A stretch of DNA of 64,000 nucleotides from an uncultured Faecalibacterium sp. (GCA_934539245.1 CAKTCK010000003.1:13208-77207), one strand, 5' to 3'. Counted from the first letter of the stretch, positions 7,720 through 16,464 are shown. Program-made: numbers and translations. Notes: generated by a model not told the origin, from the letters alone.

Positions 7720-9363
7720 TCAAGCCTTCTCAGAGGGCTTGCTCAGGTCTACGCTGCGGATGATCTTGCGCACCGGCAGGATGCTCTTGGCGTTCATGGA
7801 CAATTCGTCCACGCCCATGCGCAGGAAAGTCTCGGTCAGGGCGGTGTCAGCACCCAGCTCGCCGCAGATGCCCACCCAGATGCCGTGACGGTGACCGGCT
7901 TCAATGGTCATCTTGATGGCGCGCAGCACGGCGGGGTGGTGGGGGTTAAAGAAGGGCTCCAGCTTTGCGTTCTGGCGGTCCAGTGCACAGGTGTACTGGG
8001 TCAGGTCGTTGGTGCCGATGGAGAAGAAGTCGCACTCGGCAGCCAGCTCGTCCGCGATGAGCACGGCGGCGGGGGTCTCGATCATGGTGCCCACTTCAAT
8101 GTTCTGCCCCATCTTGACGCCCTCGGCGGTCAGCTCGGCGCGGCACTCTTCCAGAACAGCTTTGGCGTCCTGCAGCTCCCGCAGGCTGGTGATCATGGGG
8201 AACATGATGCTCATGTTGCCGTAGGCGGAAGCCCGCAGCAGCGCACGCAGCTGGGTCTTGAAGAAGTCCTTGCGAGTCAGGCAGATGCGGATGGCGCGGT
8301 AGCCCAGCGCGGGGTTCTCCTCGGGATCCAGCTTCATGTAATCCACGGTCTTGTCTGCGCCGATATCACAGGTGCGCACAACGACCTTGCGGGGTGCAAG
8401 GCTTTCCACCACCTGCTTGTAAGCCTCGAACTGGTAGTCCTCAGTGGGGAAATCCTTGCAGTTCAGGTAAACGAACTCGGTGCGGAACAGACCTACGCCG
8501 CCGGCGTCGTTCTGCTGCACCGCGCCCACGTCGCCCATGCCGCCGATATTGGCAAACACGTTGATGGTCTTGCCGTCCAGCGTGGTGTTGGGCTTGCCCT
8601 TCAGCTCCTGCAGCAGGGCCTGCTTTTTCTGATCCTCCTGCTGGCGCTTTTTCAGGCTCTTGAGCAGGTCGGGGGTGGGGTCCACATACACACAGGCGTT
8701 GTAGCCGTCCACCACAGCCATCTTGCCGTCCCAGTCGTCCTGAATGTCCTTGCACTGGATCAGGGCGGGGATGTTCATGCTGCGTGCCAGAATGGCGGTG
8801 TGGCTGTTGGAGCTGCCCTCGCGGGTAATGAAGCCCAGCAGCAGGCTCTTGTCCATGCGCACGGTCTCGGAGGGGGCCAGATCCTCGGCCACCAGAATGC
8901 TGGGCTCGGTGCCCTGCAGGGAAGCATTGTCCACCCCCTGCAAAATGTCCAGCATGGCCTGCGCGATGTCCAGCACATCGGCGCTGCGAGCCTGCAGATA
9001 CGGGTCATCCATGGCAGAGAACACCGCAGCCTGATTGTTGCCGGCGGTCTTGACGGCGTACTCGGCGCACATCTTCTGCCCGTTGATGATCTCCTTGATG
9101 GCATCCACAAAGTCATCGTCATCCAGCATCATGGCGTGGATGTTGAACACCTCGGCGATGTCCTCGCCGGCTTCTGCCAGTGCCTTTTCGTACAGGGCAG
9201 TCTGCTGCTCAATGGCTTTCTGGCGGGCAGCTTCAAAACGCTCCAGTTCTGCGGCGGTATCTGCCACAGGGGCGGTGGAAATAGCGGTATCTTTTTTCTT
9301 GTAGATCTTCAGCTTGCCAATGGCGATGCCATTGAGCACGCTTTTGCCGGTGCCTACCTGCAT
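7720..9363 (-). CDS. ptsI: phosphoenolpyruvate-protein phosphotransferase (PTS enzyme I)
   Basis: A 547-residue enzyme that takes phosphate from phosphoenolpyruvate and passes it to HPr. The phospho-histidine motif GSSNSHTAILARS (His188) is intact, as are the C-terminal PEP-binding signatures GGVGLFRTEF and GTNDLTQYTCALDRQN. Length is slightly short of the usual 570-575 but all domains are present. The start is the ATG at 9361-9363 with GAAGGAGAAA upstream; a longer reading frame to 9381 lies over the ribosome site. It follows ptsH with a strong hairpin terminator in between, so enzyme I would be made by read-through. Confidence 0.95.
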   Translation of the reverse strand: MQVGTGKSVLNGIAIGKLKIYKKKDTAISTAPVADTAAELERFEAARQKAIEQQTALYEKALAEAGEDIAEVFNIHAMMLDDDDFVDAIKEIINGQKMCAEYAVKTAGNNQAAVFSAMDDPYLQARSADVLDIAQAMLDILQGVDNASLQGTEPSILVAEDLAPSETVRMDKSLLLGFITREGSSNSHTAILARSMNIPALIQCKDIQDDWDGKMAVVDGYNACVYVDPTPDLLKSLKKRQQEDQKKQALLQELKGKPNTTLDGKTINVFANIGGMGDVGAVQQNDAGGVGLFRTEFVYLNCKDFPTEDYQFEAYKQVVESLAPRKVVVRTCDIGADKTVDYMKLDPEENPALGYRAIRICLTRKDFFKTQLRALLRASAYGNMSIMFPMITSLRELQDAKAVLEECRAELTAEGVKMGQNIEVGTMIETPAAVLIADELAAECDFFSIGTNDLTQYTCALDRQNAKLEPFFNPHHPAVLRAIKMTIEAGHRHGIWVGICGELGADTALTETFLRMGVDELSMNAKSILPVRKIIRSVDLSKPSEKA

Positions 9364-9415
9364 AGCACTTTCTCCTTCCACTTACAGCCGGACGCGCAGC
9401 GCCCGGCGTTTTGTC

Positions 9416-9448
9416 AAAAAAAGCCCCCGCAGTTTTCCCGCGAGGGCT
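9416..9448 (-). terminator. intercistronic terminator between ptsH and ptsI
   Basis: On the minus strand AGCCCTCGC pairs with GCGGGGGCT around GGGAAAACT, followed by seven T. It would stop most ptsH transcripts and so set the HPr to enzyme I ratio. Confidence 0.7.
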
Positions 9449-9466
9449 CGGCTTTTAAGCCGCGGC

Positions 9467-9724
9467 TCAGACGTTCTCGCTCAGGAACTTCTGGATTGCC
9501 TCTGCGGCTGCTTCTTCATCATCGCCCTCGACCTTGACGGTCACGGTCTCGCCCTGCTTGACGCCCATGCCCATCAGAGCCATCAGCTTGCGCATATCGC
9601 AGCTCTTGCCGTCCTTCTCGAGGGTGGCGGTGCTTGCAAAGCCCTTCACGGTCTTGACCAGCAGGCCGGCGGGACGGGCATGGATGCCGCAGGCATCCTT
9701 AACAGTGTACTGAAATTCCTTCAT
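9467..9724 (-). CDS. ptsH: phosphocarrier protein HPr family
   Basis: An 85-residue HPr. The active-site GIHARPAG gives His15 for phosphotransfer from enzyme I. The region that in Firmicutes holds Ser46 (KSIMGVMSLG in Bacillus) reads RKLMALMGMG here, putting Lys at position 46, so regulatory phosphorylation by HPr kinase at that site looks impossible. ATG 9724 (MKEFQYTVKD) is preferred over ATG 9730 because the spacing to AAGGAG is better (nine rather than three bases). First gene of the ptsH-ptsI unit. Confidence 0.92.
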   Translation of the reverse strand: MKEFQYTVKDACGIHARPAGLLVKTVKGFASTATLEKDGKSCDMRKLMALMGMGVKQGETVTVKVEGDDEEAAAEAIQKFLSENV

Positions 9725-9797
9725 AATCATTTTCTCCTTACTTGATCCCTCTGCCCGGACTGCACATTCAGCCCCGGAACATGGCTTTGCCAATGGG

Positions 9798-9850
9798 GAT
9801 TGGTATACTACTATTATAAACCCGTACCGGTATTTTTGCACCGTTTCATA
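9798..9850 (-). promoter_or_regulatory. promoter region of ptsHI
   Basis: The minus strand carries a perfect TATAAT -10 (ATTATA on the plus strand near 9813-9818). The -35 is weak, around the sequence GTGCAA. A palindromic TACCGGTA lies just upstream of the -10. Confidence 0.5.
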
Positions 9851-10012
9851 TTGCTGATTTTTGCAGGAATTTTTTGTTACATTTGAACATACGGATGCTA
9901 CAAAAATCCGTGTTTTGTCTAATTTTTGTCGAATCGTTTGTAAAAACTAGGCAGTTTGTGCAACTACCGGACAAGGGCATAAAAAAGGTCGTTTTTCCCC
10001 CGAATGCCGTCC

Positions 10013-10666
10013 CTATTCCACAGGGTAGCCCTCCGCGTCCAGCGGCAGCTCGGTGTAGGGCGCTGCCTGCGGGGCGGCTTCGGGCTCCGTCTCCGGTTCG
10101 CCGGAGGTCTGCTGCGCGGTGTCGTCGGTCAGCTGCTCGTCGTGCCGCTCGCCCCAGTCGCCGCTGTAATCCTCACCGGAAGTCTGCTTTGCCAGCTCGT
10201 TCTGGGCGTCCTGCAGCCCCAGCACCGTGCCAGAGGGCTTTTCCAGCAGGTACGCGCCCACGGCCTTCTTTTTATACACCAGCAGCACGCCGTAGCGGCT
10301 GGTCTCGCCGTTGCTTGCCGCCGGGAGCAGCGCCGACCATTTTTCCACCGTTTTGCCCTTGTAGCGGGCAAGATCCATGCCGCTTTGCTGCACCACCCCG
10401 TTGAAGGCAGAAAAGCTGTCGTCCCATTTGCGGGGGATCTTGACCTTATCCGCCGTGATGGACGCGCCGTCCACCTCCAGCCCGTAGCCGGTGAACCATG
10501 TCTGGATGTCCTGTGCGCTCTCGATACGGTTCACCGGGGCAGCCACTGCCACCGTCCGGGTACTGATGAACCGCCCCAGCATGGCGCTGAACACCACCAG
10601 CGCGCAGCATGCCGCCCCTGCTCCCAGCTTTTTCAGGCTCGTCTTGCTCAGTGTTACCACAAACAT
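10013..10666 (-). CDS. DUF4830 domain-containing membrane-anchored protein
   Basis: A 217-residue protein with an N-terminal hydrophobic helix (KLGAGAACCALVVFSAML, about 13-30) followed by an extracytoplasmic domain. The domain has features I associate with DUF4830: YGLEVDGASITADKVKIPRKW and the segment describing a partial peptide fold with NGVVQQSGMDLARYKG. A C-terminal Glu/Pro/Ala-rich tail (about 170-217) looks disordered. ATG 10666 is chosen because GGAGG lies nine bases upstream; the longer frame to 10771 runs into the neighbouring terminator. Function unknown; likely cell-envelope associated. Confidence 0.65.
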   Translation of the reverse strand: MFVVTLSKTSLKKLGAGAACCALVVFSAMLGRFISTRTVAVAAPVNRIESAQDIQTWFTGYGLEVDGASITADKVKIPRKWDDSFSAFNGVVQQSGMDLARYKGKTVEKWSALLPAASNGETSRYGVLLVYKKKAVGAYLLEKPSGTVLGLQDAQNELAKQTSGEDYSGDWGERHDEQLTDDTAQQTSGEPETEPEAAPQAAPYTELPLDAEGYPVE

Positions 10667-10769
10667 ATCCCCATGCCTCCCCGCCATTTGCGCTTGCATA
10701 CTCTGCCACCAGCTTATGCGGGGCACCGGGCAGATATGCCGGAGCAGTCTGCTTTCCCCCAGCGGCAGC

Positions 10770-10810
10770 AAAAAGCCCCCGGTCGGTGCCTGACGGCGCA
10801 GACCGGGGGG
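10770..10810 (-). terminator. terminator of the lysozyme-HAD operon
   Basis: On the minus strand CCCCCGGTC pairs with GACCGGGGG, followed by CTTTTTG. It lies just past the stop of the HAD gene. Confidence 0.75.
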
Positions 10811-10816
10811 AGCTGT

Positions 10817-11653
10817 TCAGGTTCTTATAAAATCAGCCGGGCAGACCCAGCCATCCTGCGCAAGCACCCTGTGCAAAACCTGCATCACACCGGCCTGCGT
10901 ATGGGGCGGTGCAAGGAACGGCACCTTTGCCCGCAGGGGTGCACTGCCGTTTTCCATCAAAAAGCCGTATTTTGCGGCAGTCAGCATCTCGGCATCATTG
11001 TAGGTATCGCCAAAGGCCATCATCCCCGTGGAAGGGATGTTGAACTGCCGCCCCAACTGCTCCAGCGCGGCTCCCTTGTGGACACCGGGGTTCATCACAT
11101 CCACCCAGTTCTTCCCGGCTACCGCCACCGAAAACGCCCCGCCGCAGGCTGTACCGTATACGGAATCAAAGGCCTGCTGGGCATTCCCTGCAGGCAGGTA
11201 GATGGTAAATTTGTCTGCCGGGGCCTCTACGGCCAGCAAGTCGTCCACATAGGTCACGCGGGTGTAAAAGTTCCGGAACACGGCATCATAGCACTGCCAG
11301 GGCTTTTCCACGTATACGCAGTCCAGCCCGCAGAGCATCCCGATGTCCCGGTTTTCCCGGGCCAACTTTGCCAGCTGCCGCCAACCCGCGGCAGGCATCT
11401 CGGAAACGAACAGGTCTTTGCCCTGCCAGCGAATGGCGCCCCCGTTGTCTCCGATGAGGATGACCGTGTCCAGCAGCCCGGCAAACATTTCTTCCAGAGT
11501 ATACAGAGGCCGTCCGCTGGCAGCGGCAAACCGGATATCCTTCTGTGCCAGTGCGTTCACCATCCCGGCAAAGCCCTGAGGCAGGCAGCTGTGTTCATCC
11601 AGCAAAGTCGCGTCCATATCAGATGCGACCAGGCGAATGCAATCCGTAGCCAT
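10817..11653 (-). CDS. Cof-type HAD family phosphatase
   Basis: A 278-residue hydrolase of the HAD-IIB (Cof) class, acting on small phosphorylated metabolites. Motif I is DMDATLLD near residue 12 with the nucleophilic Asp, motif II ASGRP, the motif III lysine is in GVHKG, and motif IV is FGDTYNDAEML. Cytoplasmic, with no signal peptide. It begins 13 bases after the lysozyme gene stop on the same strand and shares its transcript. The substrate cannot be read from the sequence. Confidence 0.88.
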   Translation of the reverse strand: MATDCIRLVASDMDATLLDEHSCLPQGFAGMVNALAQKDIRFAAASGRPLYTLEEMFAGLLDTVILIGDNGGAIRWQGKDLFVSEMPAAGWRQLAKLARENRDIGMLCGLDCVYVEKPWQCYDAVFRNFYTRVTYVDDLLAVEAPADKFTIYLPAGNAQQAFDSVYGTACGGAFSVAVAGKNWVDVMNPGVHKGAALEQLGRQFNIPSTGMMAFGDTYNDAEMLTAAKYGFLMENGSAPLRAKVPFLAPPHTQAGVMQVLHRVLAQDGWVCPADFIRT

Positions 11654-11666
11654 CGTTTTTCTCCCT

Positions 11667-13067
11667 TTATCCGATATAGCTGATATTGGCGTCCAGCTCG
11701 CCGCTGTAGCCGTTGATGCGGGCTTTCTCGGTGCCCTGCCACATATCGCAGCCGATGGGGCTGGCAGAGACGCCGTAGTGGGCGTTCCAGATGGTGTAGC
11801 GGCTGCGCAGGGTATTGTAATCCACCCGCTTGCGGTACCATGTGGTGGAAGCGTACACGCCGGGCTTGTAGCCCAGCTCCTTCACCCGCTCGCAGAAGGC
11901 GATGGCGCACTTGGTACGGTCCTCAACGCCCAGACCGTCGGCACGGCCGGTGCCGCCCGGGGCGGTGGAAGCCTCGGTGTCATAGAAGATGGGGTAGTCC
12001 AGCATCCGGCCGTTCAGCGCCCAGTTGCAGGCCTCGGCCTCCTCCTGCGCCTCGGCTTCGTTCATGGCCTGCGTAAAGAAATACACGCCCACCTTCAGCC
12101 CTGCGTTGCGGGCATTGGTGAAGTGCTCTTCGAACATGGGGTCCTTGACCAGCTTGCCCTCGGCACCGTAGCCGCGGTAGCCGATGCGGATGATGACGAA
12201 GCTCACGCCGGATTTTTTGATCTTGTTCCAGTCCAGACCGGACTGATACTTGGACACGTCGATGCCAAAGGTCACCTTATCCTGTTTTACGCCGTTGACA
12301 TCGAAATAATACAGCTTGCCGTCAATGGAGCGCAGACCGGTGACCTTTTTGTTGGTGTCCTGCGCGTAGTAGTAGGTCTTGCCGTTCTCGGTGCGCCAGC
12401 CGGAGTAGGCAGGCTCTTCTTCCTTATCTTTGGTGCCGAACAGCCAGCTGAACAGCCACTGGAAAAAGCCGTTTTCGTCGGTCAGGTCGATGCACTGCGC
12501 CTCGGCATCCTCCAGCGCGCCGGAATCCAGCGCCTGCTGGATCTGCTCCGGGGTCAGCAGTACGCTGTCCTCCGGGGTATGCTGGCTGGCGGTGCCGTCC
12601 GCTGCGGGCGCCTGCGGGTCCTGTGCGGCTAGCTCCGGGGTCTCTTCCAGCAGCATGGCAGGGGAGTTCTCCTCATCCAGTGCGGCATCCTCAGCGGGCT
12701 GTGCCGGTGCTTCCGGTGTTTCGGCAGCTTCTTCCGGTGCGGCCGGTTTTGTTTCGGCGGTTTCCGGCTTTTTCGTTTGCGCAGGGGCAGGCTCAGCCTG
12801 CTGCGCGGTGCTTTCCGCTGCCTGCGCCGGGGCGGCGGTCGCCGTGCTCTCCGCTGCCGGTGCAGGGTCAGCCGGAGCAGTCTGCTGCGGTGCCTCAGCG
12901 GTGATGTGGGGCACGACCGCACCCACGGTCAAGGTCTCCGGCTGTGCAGACAGCAGGGTCGCTGTCCCTGCGCCGCCCACAGCCAGAACCAGCGCCATGG
13001 TCAGCGCCGCAATGGCTGCCGCCGCCTTGCGGCGGGCTGTGCCGGATCGGTCAAATCGTTTTTTCAT
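11667..13067 (-). CDS. secreted GH25 lysozyme with Pro/Ala-rich linker
   Basis: A 466-residue exported muramidase. The basic N-terminus and hydrophobic helix (about 14-40) form a signal peptide or anchor. Residues about 50-165 are a low-complexity Ala/Pro/Glu/Thr spacer likely to span the wall. A glucan/choline-binding-like repeat follows (GWRTENGKTYYYAQDT and KLYYFDVNGVKQD, about 222-262), then the GH25 barrel to the C-terminus. Catalytic positions are visible as FGIDVSKYQSGLDW and YPIFYDTEAS. Probable role in wall remodelling or lysis. It is upstream of and cotranscribed with the HAD phosphatase. Confidence 0.88.
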   Translation of the reverse strand: MKKRFDRSGTARRKAAAAIAALTMALVLAVGGAGTATLLSAQPETLTVGAVVPHITAEAPQQTAPADPAPAAESTATAAPAQAAESTAQQAEPAPAQTKKPETAETKPAAPEEAAETPEAPAQPAEDAALDEENSPAMLLEETPELAAQDPQAPAADGTASQHTPEDSVLLTPEQIQQALDSGALEDAEAQCIDLTDENGFFQWLFSWLFGTKDKEEEPAYSGWRTENGKTYYYAQDTNKKVTGLRSIDGKLYYFDVNGVKQDKVTFGIDVSKYQSGLDWNKIKKSGVSFVIIRIGYRGYGAEGKLVKDPMFEEHFTNARNAGLKVGVYFFTQAMNEAEAQEEAEACNWALNGRMLDYPIFYDTEASTAPGGTGRADGLGVEDRTKCAIAFCERVKELGYKPGVYASTTWYRKRVDYNTLRSRYTIWNAHYGVSASPIGCDMWQGTEKARINGYSGELDANISYIG

Positions 13068-13216
13068 CTGTCGTCTCTGCCTCCGAATCTCCCGGTGGTG
13101 CAGCGCTGCGCTGCACCGGGTCTTTGCCCCTTGCCCGGGGCGGGCCCGCTTTTATTCCACGCCGTCCATGTGCTTATGATAAAAAGGACGGCGGATGATA
13201 ACTTTACTCTTCCTCT

Positions 13217-13246
13217 AGTATACACCCGCACGCGGGGAGCAGTCAA
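13217..13246 (-). promoter_or_regulatory. promoter of the GH25 lysozyme gene
   Basis: On the minus strand TTGACT, 18 bp, TATACT. It lies about 150 bp upstream of the start codon. Confidence 0.55.
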
Positions 13247-13374
13247 CGGCACAGCGGGCTTCTACACAAATTCTCCACCGGGGCAGTGCGTCGGAAAATG
13301 TTCCAAATGGAATACGTTCCGGCAGGGCAGAACATTGCACAAAGCCGAAATTTCACAATTTTTCCAGCAACCTC

Positions 13375-13403
13375 TTGCTGTCTTGACAGGTGTATGGTAT
13401 GAT
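13375..13403 (+). promoter_or_regulatory. promoter of the EIIC gene
   Basis: TTGCTG (13375-13380), 17 bp, TATGAT (13398-13403), then the start codon at 13459. Confidence 0.6.
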
Positions 13404-13458
13404 ACAGGGCATACGTTTGTAACCTTAACGATCTGTTTTGGATAGAAAGGCAAGTTTT

Positions 13459-14517
13459 ATGTCGAAGCTGAAGGAATTTTTGACGCGGAAGGATATCGTC
13501 ATCTCTCCGCAGCGTTACCTCATTGACGCGCTGGGCGCAATGGCACAGGGCCTGTTCGCCAGCCTGCTGATCGGCACCATCATCAAGACGGTGGGTCAGC
13601 AGACGGGTCTTGCACTGCTGGTGGATCTGGGCGGCTACGCCACTGCCATGAGCGGCCCCGCCATGGCCTGTGCCATCGGCTGGGCACTGCACTGCCCGCC
13701 GCTGGTGCTGTTCAGCCTGATCACCGTGGGCTACTCGGCCAATGCGCTGGGCGGCGCAGGCGGCCCGCTGGCCGTGCTGATCATCGCCATCGTGGCGGCA
13801 GAGCTGGGCAAGGCTGTGAGCAAGGAGACCAAGGTGGATATCCTTGTCACCCCGCTGGTGACCATTTTTGCGGGCGTTGGGCTTTCCATGCTCATCGCCG
13901 CACCCATCGGTGCAGCCGCAAGTCAGGTGGGCACCCTGATCATGTGGGCCACCGAGCAGGCTCCGCTGATCATGGGCATTCTGGTGTCGGTCATCGTGGG
14001 CGTGGCGCTGACCCTGCCCATCTCCTCTGCTGCCATCTGCGCTGCACTGGGTCTGACCGGCCTTGCAGGCGGCGCTGCCGTGGCAGGTTGCTGTGCCCAG
14101 ATGGTGGGCTTTGCCGTGATGAGCTACAAGGAGAACGGTGTGGGCGGCCTTGTCAGTCAGGGTCTGGGCACCAGTATGCTGCAGATGGGCAACATCATCA
14201 AGAACCCCCGCATCTGGATCGCCCCCACGCTGGCCAGCGCCATCACCGGCCCGCTGGCTACCTGCCTGTTCCACTTTGAGATGAACGGTGCGGCGGTGTC
14301 CTCCGGCATGGGCACCTGCGGTCTGGTGGGTCAGATCGGCGTTTACACCGGCTGGGTCAGCGATATTGCTGCCGGTACCAAGGCCGCCATCACCCCCATG
14401 GACTGGGCTGCTATGGTGCTGCTGTGCTTTGTGCTGCCCGCCGTGCTCAGCGTGGTGTTCTGCGAGGTAGAGCGCAAGCTGGGCTGGATCAAGGACGGCG
14501 ATTTGAAGCTGAACTAA
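13459..14517 (+). CDS. PTS EIIC-like membrane protein (PTS_EIIC_2 family), orphan
   Basis: A 352-residue, very hydrophobic protein with about nine or ten membrane segments and glycine/alanine-rich repeats (GPAMACAIGWALH, GGAGGPLAVLIIAIVAAELG). It resembles the PTS_EIIC_2 family (PF13303), annotated as a sugar PTS subunit IIC. No EIIA or EIIB gene is adjacent, so the transported substrate and even PTS dependence are uncertain. The start is ATG 13459, preceded by GAAAGG. It has its own promoter and a strong terminator, so it is a single-gene transcript. Confidence 0.75.
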   Translation: MSKLKEFLTRKDIVISPQRYLIDALGAMAQGLFASLLIGTIIKTVGQQTGLALLVDLGGYATAMSGPAMACAIGWALHCPPLVLFSLITVGYSANALGGAGGPLAVLIIAIVAAELGKAVSKETKVDILVTPLVTIFAGVGLSMLIAAPIGAAASQVGTLIMWATEQAPLIMGILVSVIVGVALTLPISSAAICAALGLTGLAGGAAVAGCCAQMVGFAVMSYKENGVGGLVSQGLGTSMLQMGNIIKNPRIWIAPTLASAITGPLATCLFHFEMNGAAVSSGMGTCGLVGQIGVYTGWVSDIAAGTKAAITPMDWAAMVLLCFVLPAVLSVVFCEVERKLGWIKDGDLKLN

Positions 14518-14528
14518 ATAGTTATAGT

Positions 14529-14566
14529 AAAACCACCGGAGCGTCTGCGGATGCTCCGGTGGTTTT
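14529..14566 (+). terminator. terminator of the EIIC gene
   Basis: AAACCACCGGAGC pairs with GCTCCGGTGGTTT, followed by TGTTTG. The centre (GCGTCTGCGG) is shared with the hairpin at 7509-7544. Confidence 0.8.
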
Positions 14567-14579
14567 GTTTGTAGGGGGA

Positions 14580-14852
14580 CGCCCTCTCAGGCGCTCCCGC
14601 GCCAGCTCTCCCGAAGGGAGAGCCAAGCCGTAAAGTTCGGTACTAAAGTATTAGGTTCAATGAGGGAGTTTCCGGCAGTGCACTTGGCTCTCCCTTTGGG
14701 AGAGCTGGCAAAGCCGTAGGCTTTGACTGAGAGGGCGCACGCTGTTAACATCATCGCTAAAGTTTCGGACGCAATAAGAAACTTGGCCGCCGCGCCAGAG
14801 GCTCCCTCCCCGAGGGAGCTGGCAAAGCCGTCAGGCTTTGACTGAGGGAGTT
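14580..14852. repeat. intergenic hairpin-repeat array (three hairpins, two spacers)
   Basis: Three main hairpins of the type GCTCTCCC/GGGAGAGC or GCTCCCTC/GAGGGAGC are separated by spacers containing GTTTCCGGCAGTGCACTT or GTTTCGGACGCAATAAGAAAC. Beside each lies a small self-complementary stem whose sequence differs: GGCGCtcccGCGCC, CAAAGCCgtaGGCTTTG and CAAAGCCgtcaGGCTTTG. The array ends in CTGAGGGAG, inverse to the CCCTCTCAG start. No coding sequence is visible. Confidence 0.8.
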
Positions 14853-14876
14853 CCACCCCATGAAAAAATACACTCG

Positions 14877-14927
14877 AATTGCATAAAATGCGCATATATT
14901 TAAAAATGTTTGCATAAAGATACAGAT
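14877..14927 (+). promoter_or_regulatory. candidate ArgR operator region upstream of argG
   Basis: Two direct TTGCATAAA repeats (14879 and 14910) about 31 bp apart, within AT-rich DNA, resemble ARG boxes (AT-rich, TGCATAAA-like). No other explanation of the AT-rich patch is apparent. Confidence 0.45.
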
Positions 14928-14976
14928 TGAACCAAAAGAAAAGCGAAACGGGTGCTATGTTTGGCAGTTTTTAGCA

Positions 14977-15004
14977 TTGACGGAAAACCCGCGCTGCGTA
15001 TAAT
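14977..15004 (+). promoter_or_regulatory. argG promoter
   Basis: TTGACG (14977-14982), 16 bp, TATAAT (14999-15004). It reads into the arginine cluster. Confidence 0.75.
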
Positions 15005-15066
15005 AAAAGCATCAACCGCAAACGAAAGACAGAGGATGCGAAGGGAAATGCGCATCAGAGAACAAA

Positions 15067-15085
15067 AGTGTATTTTTATTAAAGG
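15067..15085 (+). promoter_or_regulatory. candidate ARG box next to the argG ribosome site
   Basis: The reverse complement contains AATAAAAATAC, close to the Bacillus ARG box core AATAAAAAT. It lies in the leader immediately before AAAGGAG. Confidence 0.45.
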
Positions 15086-15097
15086 AGCGCGTTTATC

Positions 15098-16330
15098 ATG
15101 AAAAAGGAAAACATCAAAAAAGTCGTGCTGGCTTACTCCGGCGGTCTGGATACCTCCATCATCATTCCCTGGCTGAAGGAAAATTACAATAACTGCGAGG
15201 TCGTTGCTGTTTCCGGTGACGTGGGTCAGGGCACCGAGCTGGACGGTCTGGAAGAAAAGGCCAAGGCTACCGGCGCATCCAAGCTGTATGTGCTGGACCT
15301 GAAGAAGGACTTTGTGGAGAACTACATCTTCCCCACCCTGAAGTTCGGCGCGAAGTACGAGGACTACCTGCTGGGCACCAGCTTTGCACGTCCGTGCATC
15401 GCCAAGGCACTGGCTGATATCGCCATCAAGGAGGGTGCAGATGCCATCTGCCACGGCTGCACCGGCAAGGGCAACGATCAGGTGCGTTTTGAGCTGACCC
15501 TCAAGGCCTTCTGCCCGGATATGGCCATCATCGCTCCGTGGCGTGAGTGGGACATCAAGAGCCGTGACGAGGAGATCGACTACGCCGAGGCGCACCACAT
15601 CCCCCTGAAGATCAACCGCGAGACCAACTACTCCAAGGACAAGAACCTGTGGCACCTGAGCCACGAGGGTCTGGATCTGGAGAACCCCGCCAACGAGCCC
15701 CAGTACAATAAGCCCGGCTTCCTGGAGCTGGGTGTCAGCCCCGAGCAGGCACCCGATGTTCCCACCTATGTGACCATCCACTTTGAAAAGGGCATCCCCA
15801 CCGCCGTGGACGGCAAGGAGATGGGCGCTGTGGAGCTGGTGGAGTACCTGAATAAGCTGGGCGGTGCAAACGGCATTGGTCTGCTGGACATCGTGGAGAA
15901 CCGTCTGGTGGGCATGAAGAGCCGCGGCGTGTATGAGACTCCCGGCGGCGCCATCCTGTACAAGGCCATCGACGTGCTGGAGACCATCACGCTGGACAAG
16001 GAGAGCGCCCACTTCAAGGCACAGCTGGCACAGAAGTACGCTGATATCGTGTACAACGGCCAGTGGTTTACCCCGCTGCGCGAGGCACTTGACGCCTTTG
16101 CCAACAGTCTGGAAAAGACCGTGACCGGCGATGTGAAGCTGAAGCTCTACAAGGGCAACATGATCAACGCCGGCGTCACCTCTCCGTACACCCTGTACGA
16201 CGAGCAGACCGCTTCCTTCGGTGAGGATGACGACTACAATCAGGCAGATTCCGCCGGCTTCATCAACCTGTTCGGCCTGTCCATCAAGGAGCGCGCAAAG
16301 CTGTCCAAGAACTGGCCGGAGGTCAAGTAA
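15098..16330 (+). CDS. argG: argininosuccinate synthase
   Basis: A 410-residue enzyme that joins citrulline and aspartate with ATP to give argininosuccinate. The PP-loop AYSGGLDTS is near residue 12 and the signature [14 protein letters not shown] is at about 125-138. Length and layout are normal for the family. The start is ATG 15098 with AAAGGAG (15081-15087). It heads the arginine cluster, downstream of a good promoter and candidate ArgR sites. A GC-rich hairpin lies between it and argH. Confidence 0.96.
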   Translation: MKKENIKKVVLAYSGGLDTSIIIPWLKENYNNCEVVAVSGDVGQGTELDGLEEKAKATGASKLYVLDLKKDFVENYIFPTLKFGAKYEDYLLGTSFARPCIAKALADIAIKEGADAICHGCTGKGNDQVRFELTLKAFCPDMAIIAPWREWDIKSRDEEIDYAEAHHIPLKINRETNYSKDKNLWHLSHEGLDLENPANEPQYNKPGFLELGVSPEQAPDVPTYVTIHFEKGIPTAVDGKEMGAVELVEYLNKLGGANGIGLLDIVENRLVGMKSRGVYETPGGAILYKAIDVLETITLDKESAHFKAQLAQKYADIVYNGQWFTPLREALDAFANSLEKTVTGDVKLKLYKGNMINAGVTSPYTLYDEQTASFGEDDDYNQADSAGFINLFGLSIKERAKLSKNWPEVK

Positions 16331-16405
16331 TCGCAACATTTTCGACTGCGTGTGTTTTCACACTTTCACACGCGGGTTCTCACACCGGCATCGTTGCCGG
16401 CGGCA

Positions 16406-16445
16406 CCGCCGCAGGAGCGTTTTCCCCTGCGGCGGCTTTGCCGTT
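16406..16445 (+). terminator. hairpin between argG and argH, possible partial terminator
   Basis: CCGCCGCAGG (16406-16415) pairs with CCTGCGGCGG (16426-16435), then a mixed stretch ending in TTTTT. A smaller CCGGCA/TGCCGG hairpin precedes it. argH continues on the same strand, so read-through or an unseen promoter is needed. Confidence 0.55.
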
Positions 16446-16464
16446 TTTATAAGGAGTTTATATT

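Noticed and set aside
7885..9537. 550-codon plus-strand frame opposite ptsI and ptsH
   Set aside because: Antisense shadow rich in Val/His/Gly; ptsI and ptsH have all catalytic motifs on the other strand.
13383..13403. TTGACA at 13384 as the -35 of the EIIC gene
   Set aside because: It lies only about eight bases from TATGAT; TTGCTG at 13375 gives the proper 17-bp spacing.
14900..16339. 479-codon minus-strand frame opposite argG
   Set aside because: Antisense shadow of argG and it would begin in the promoter region.
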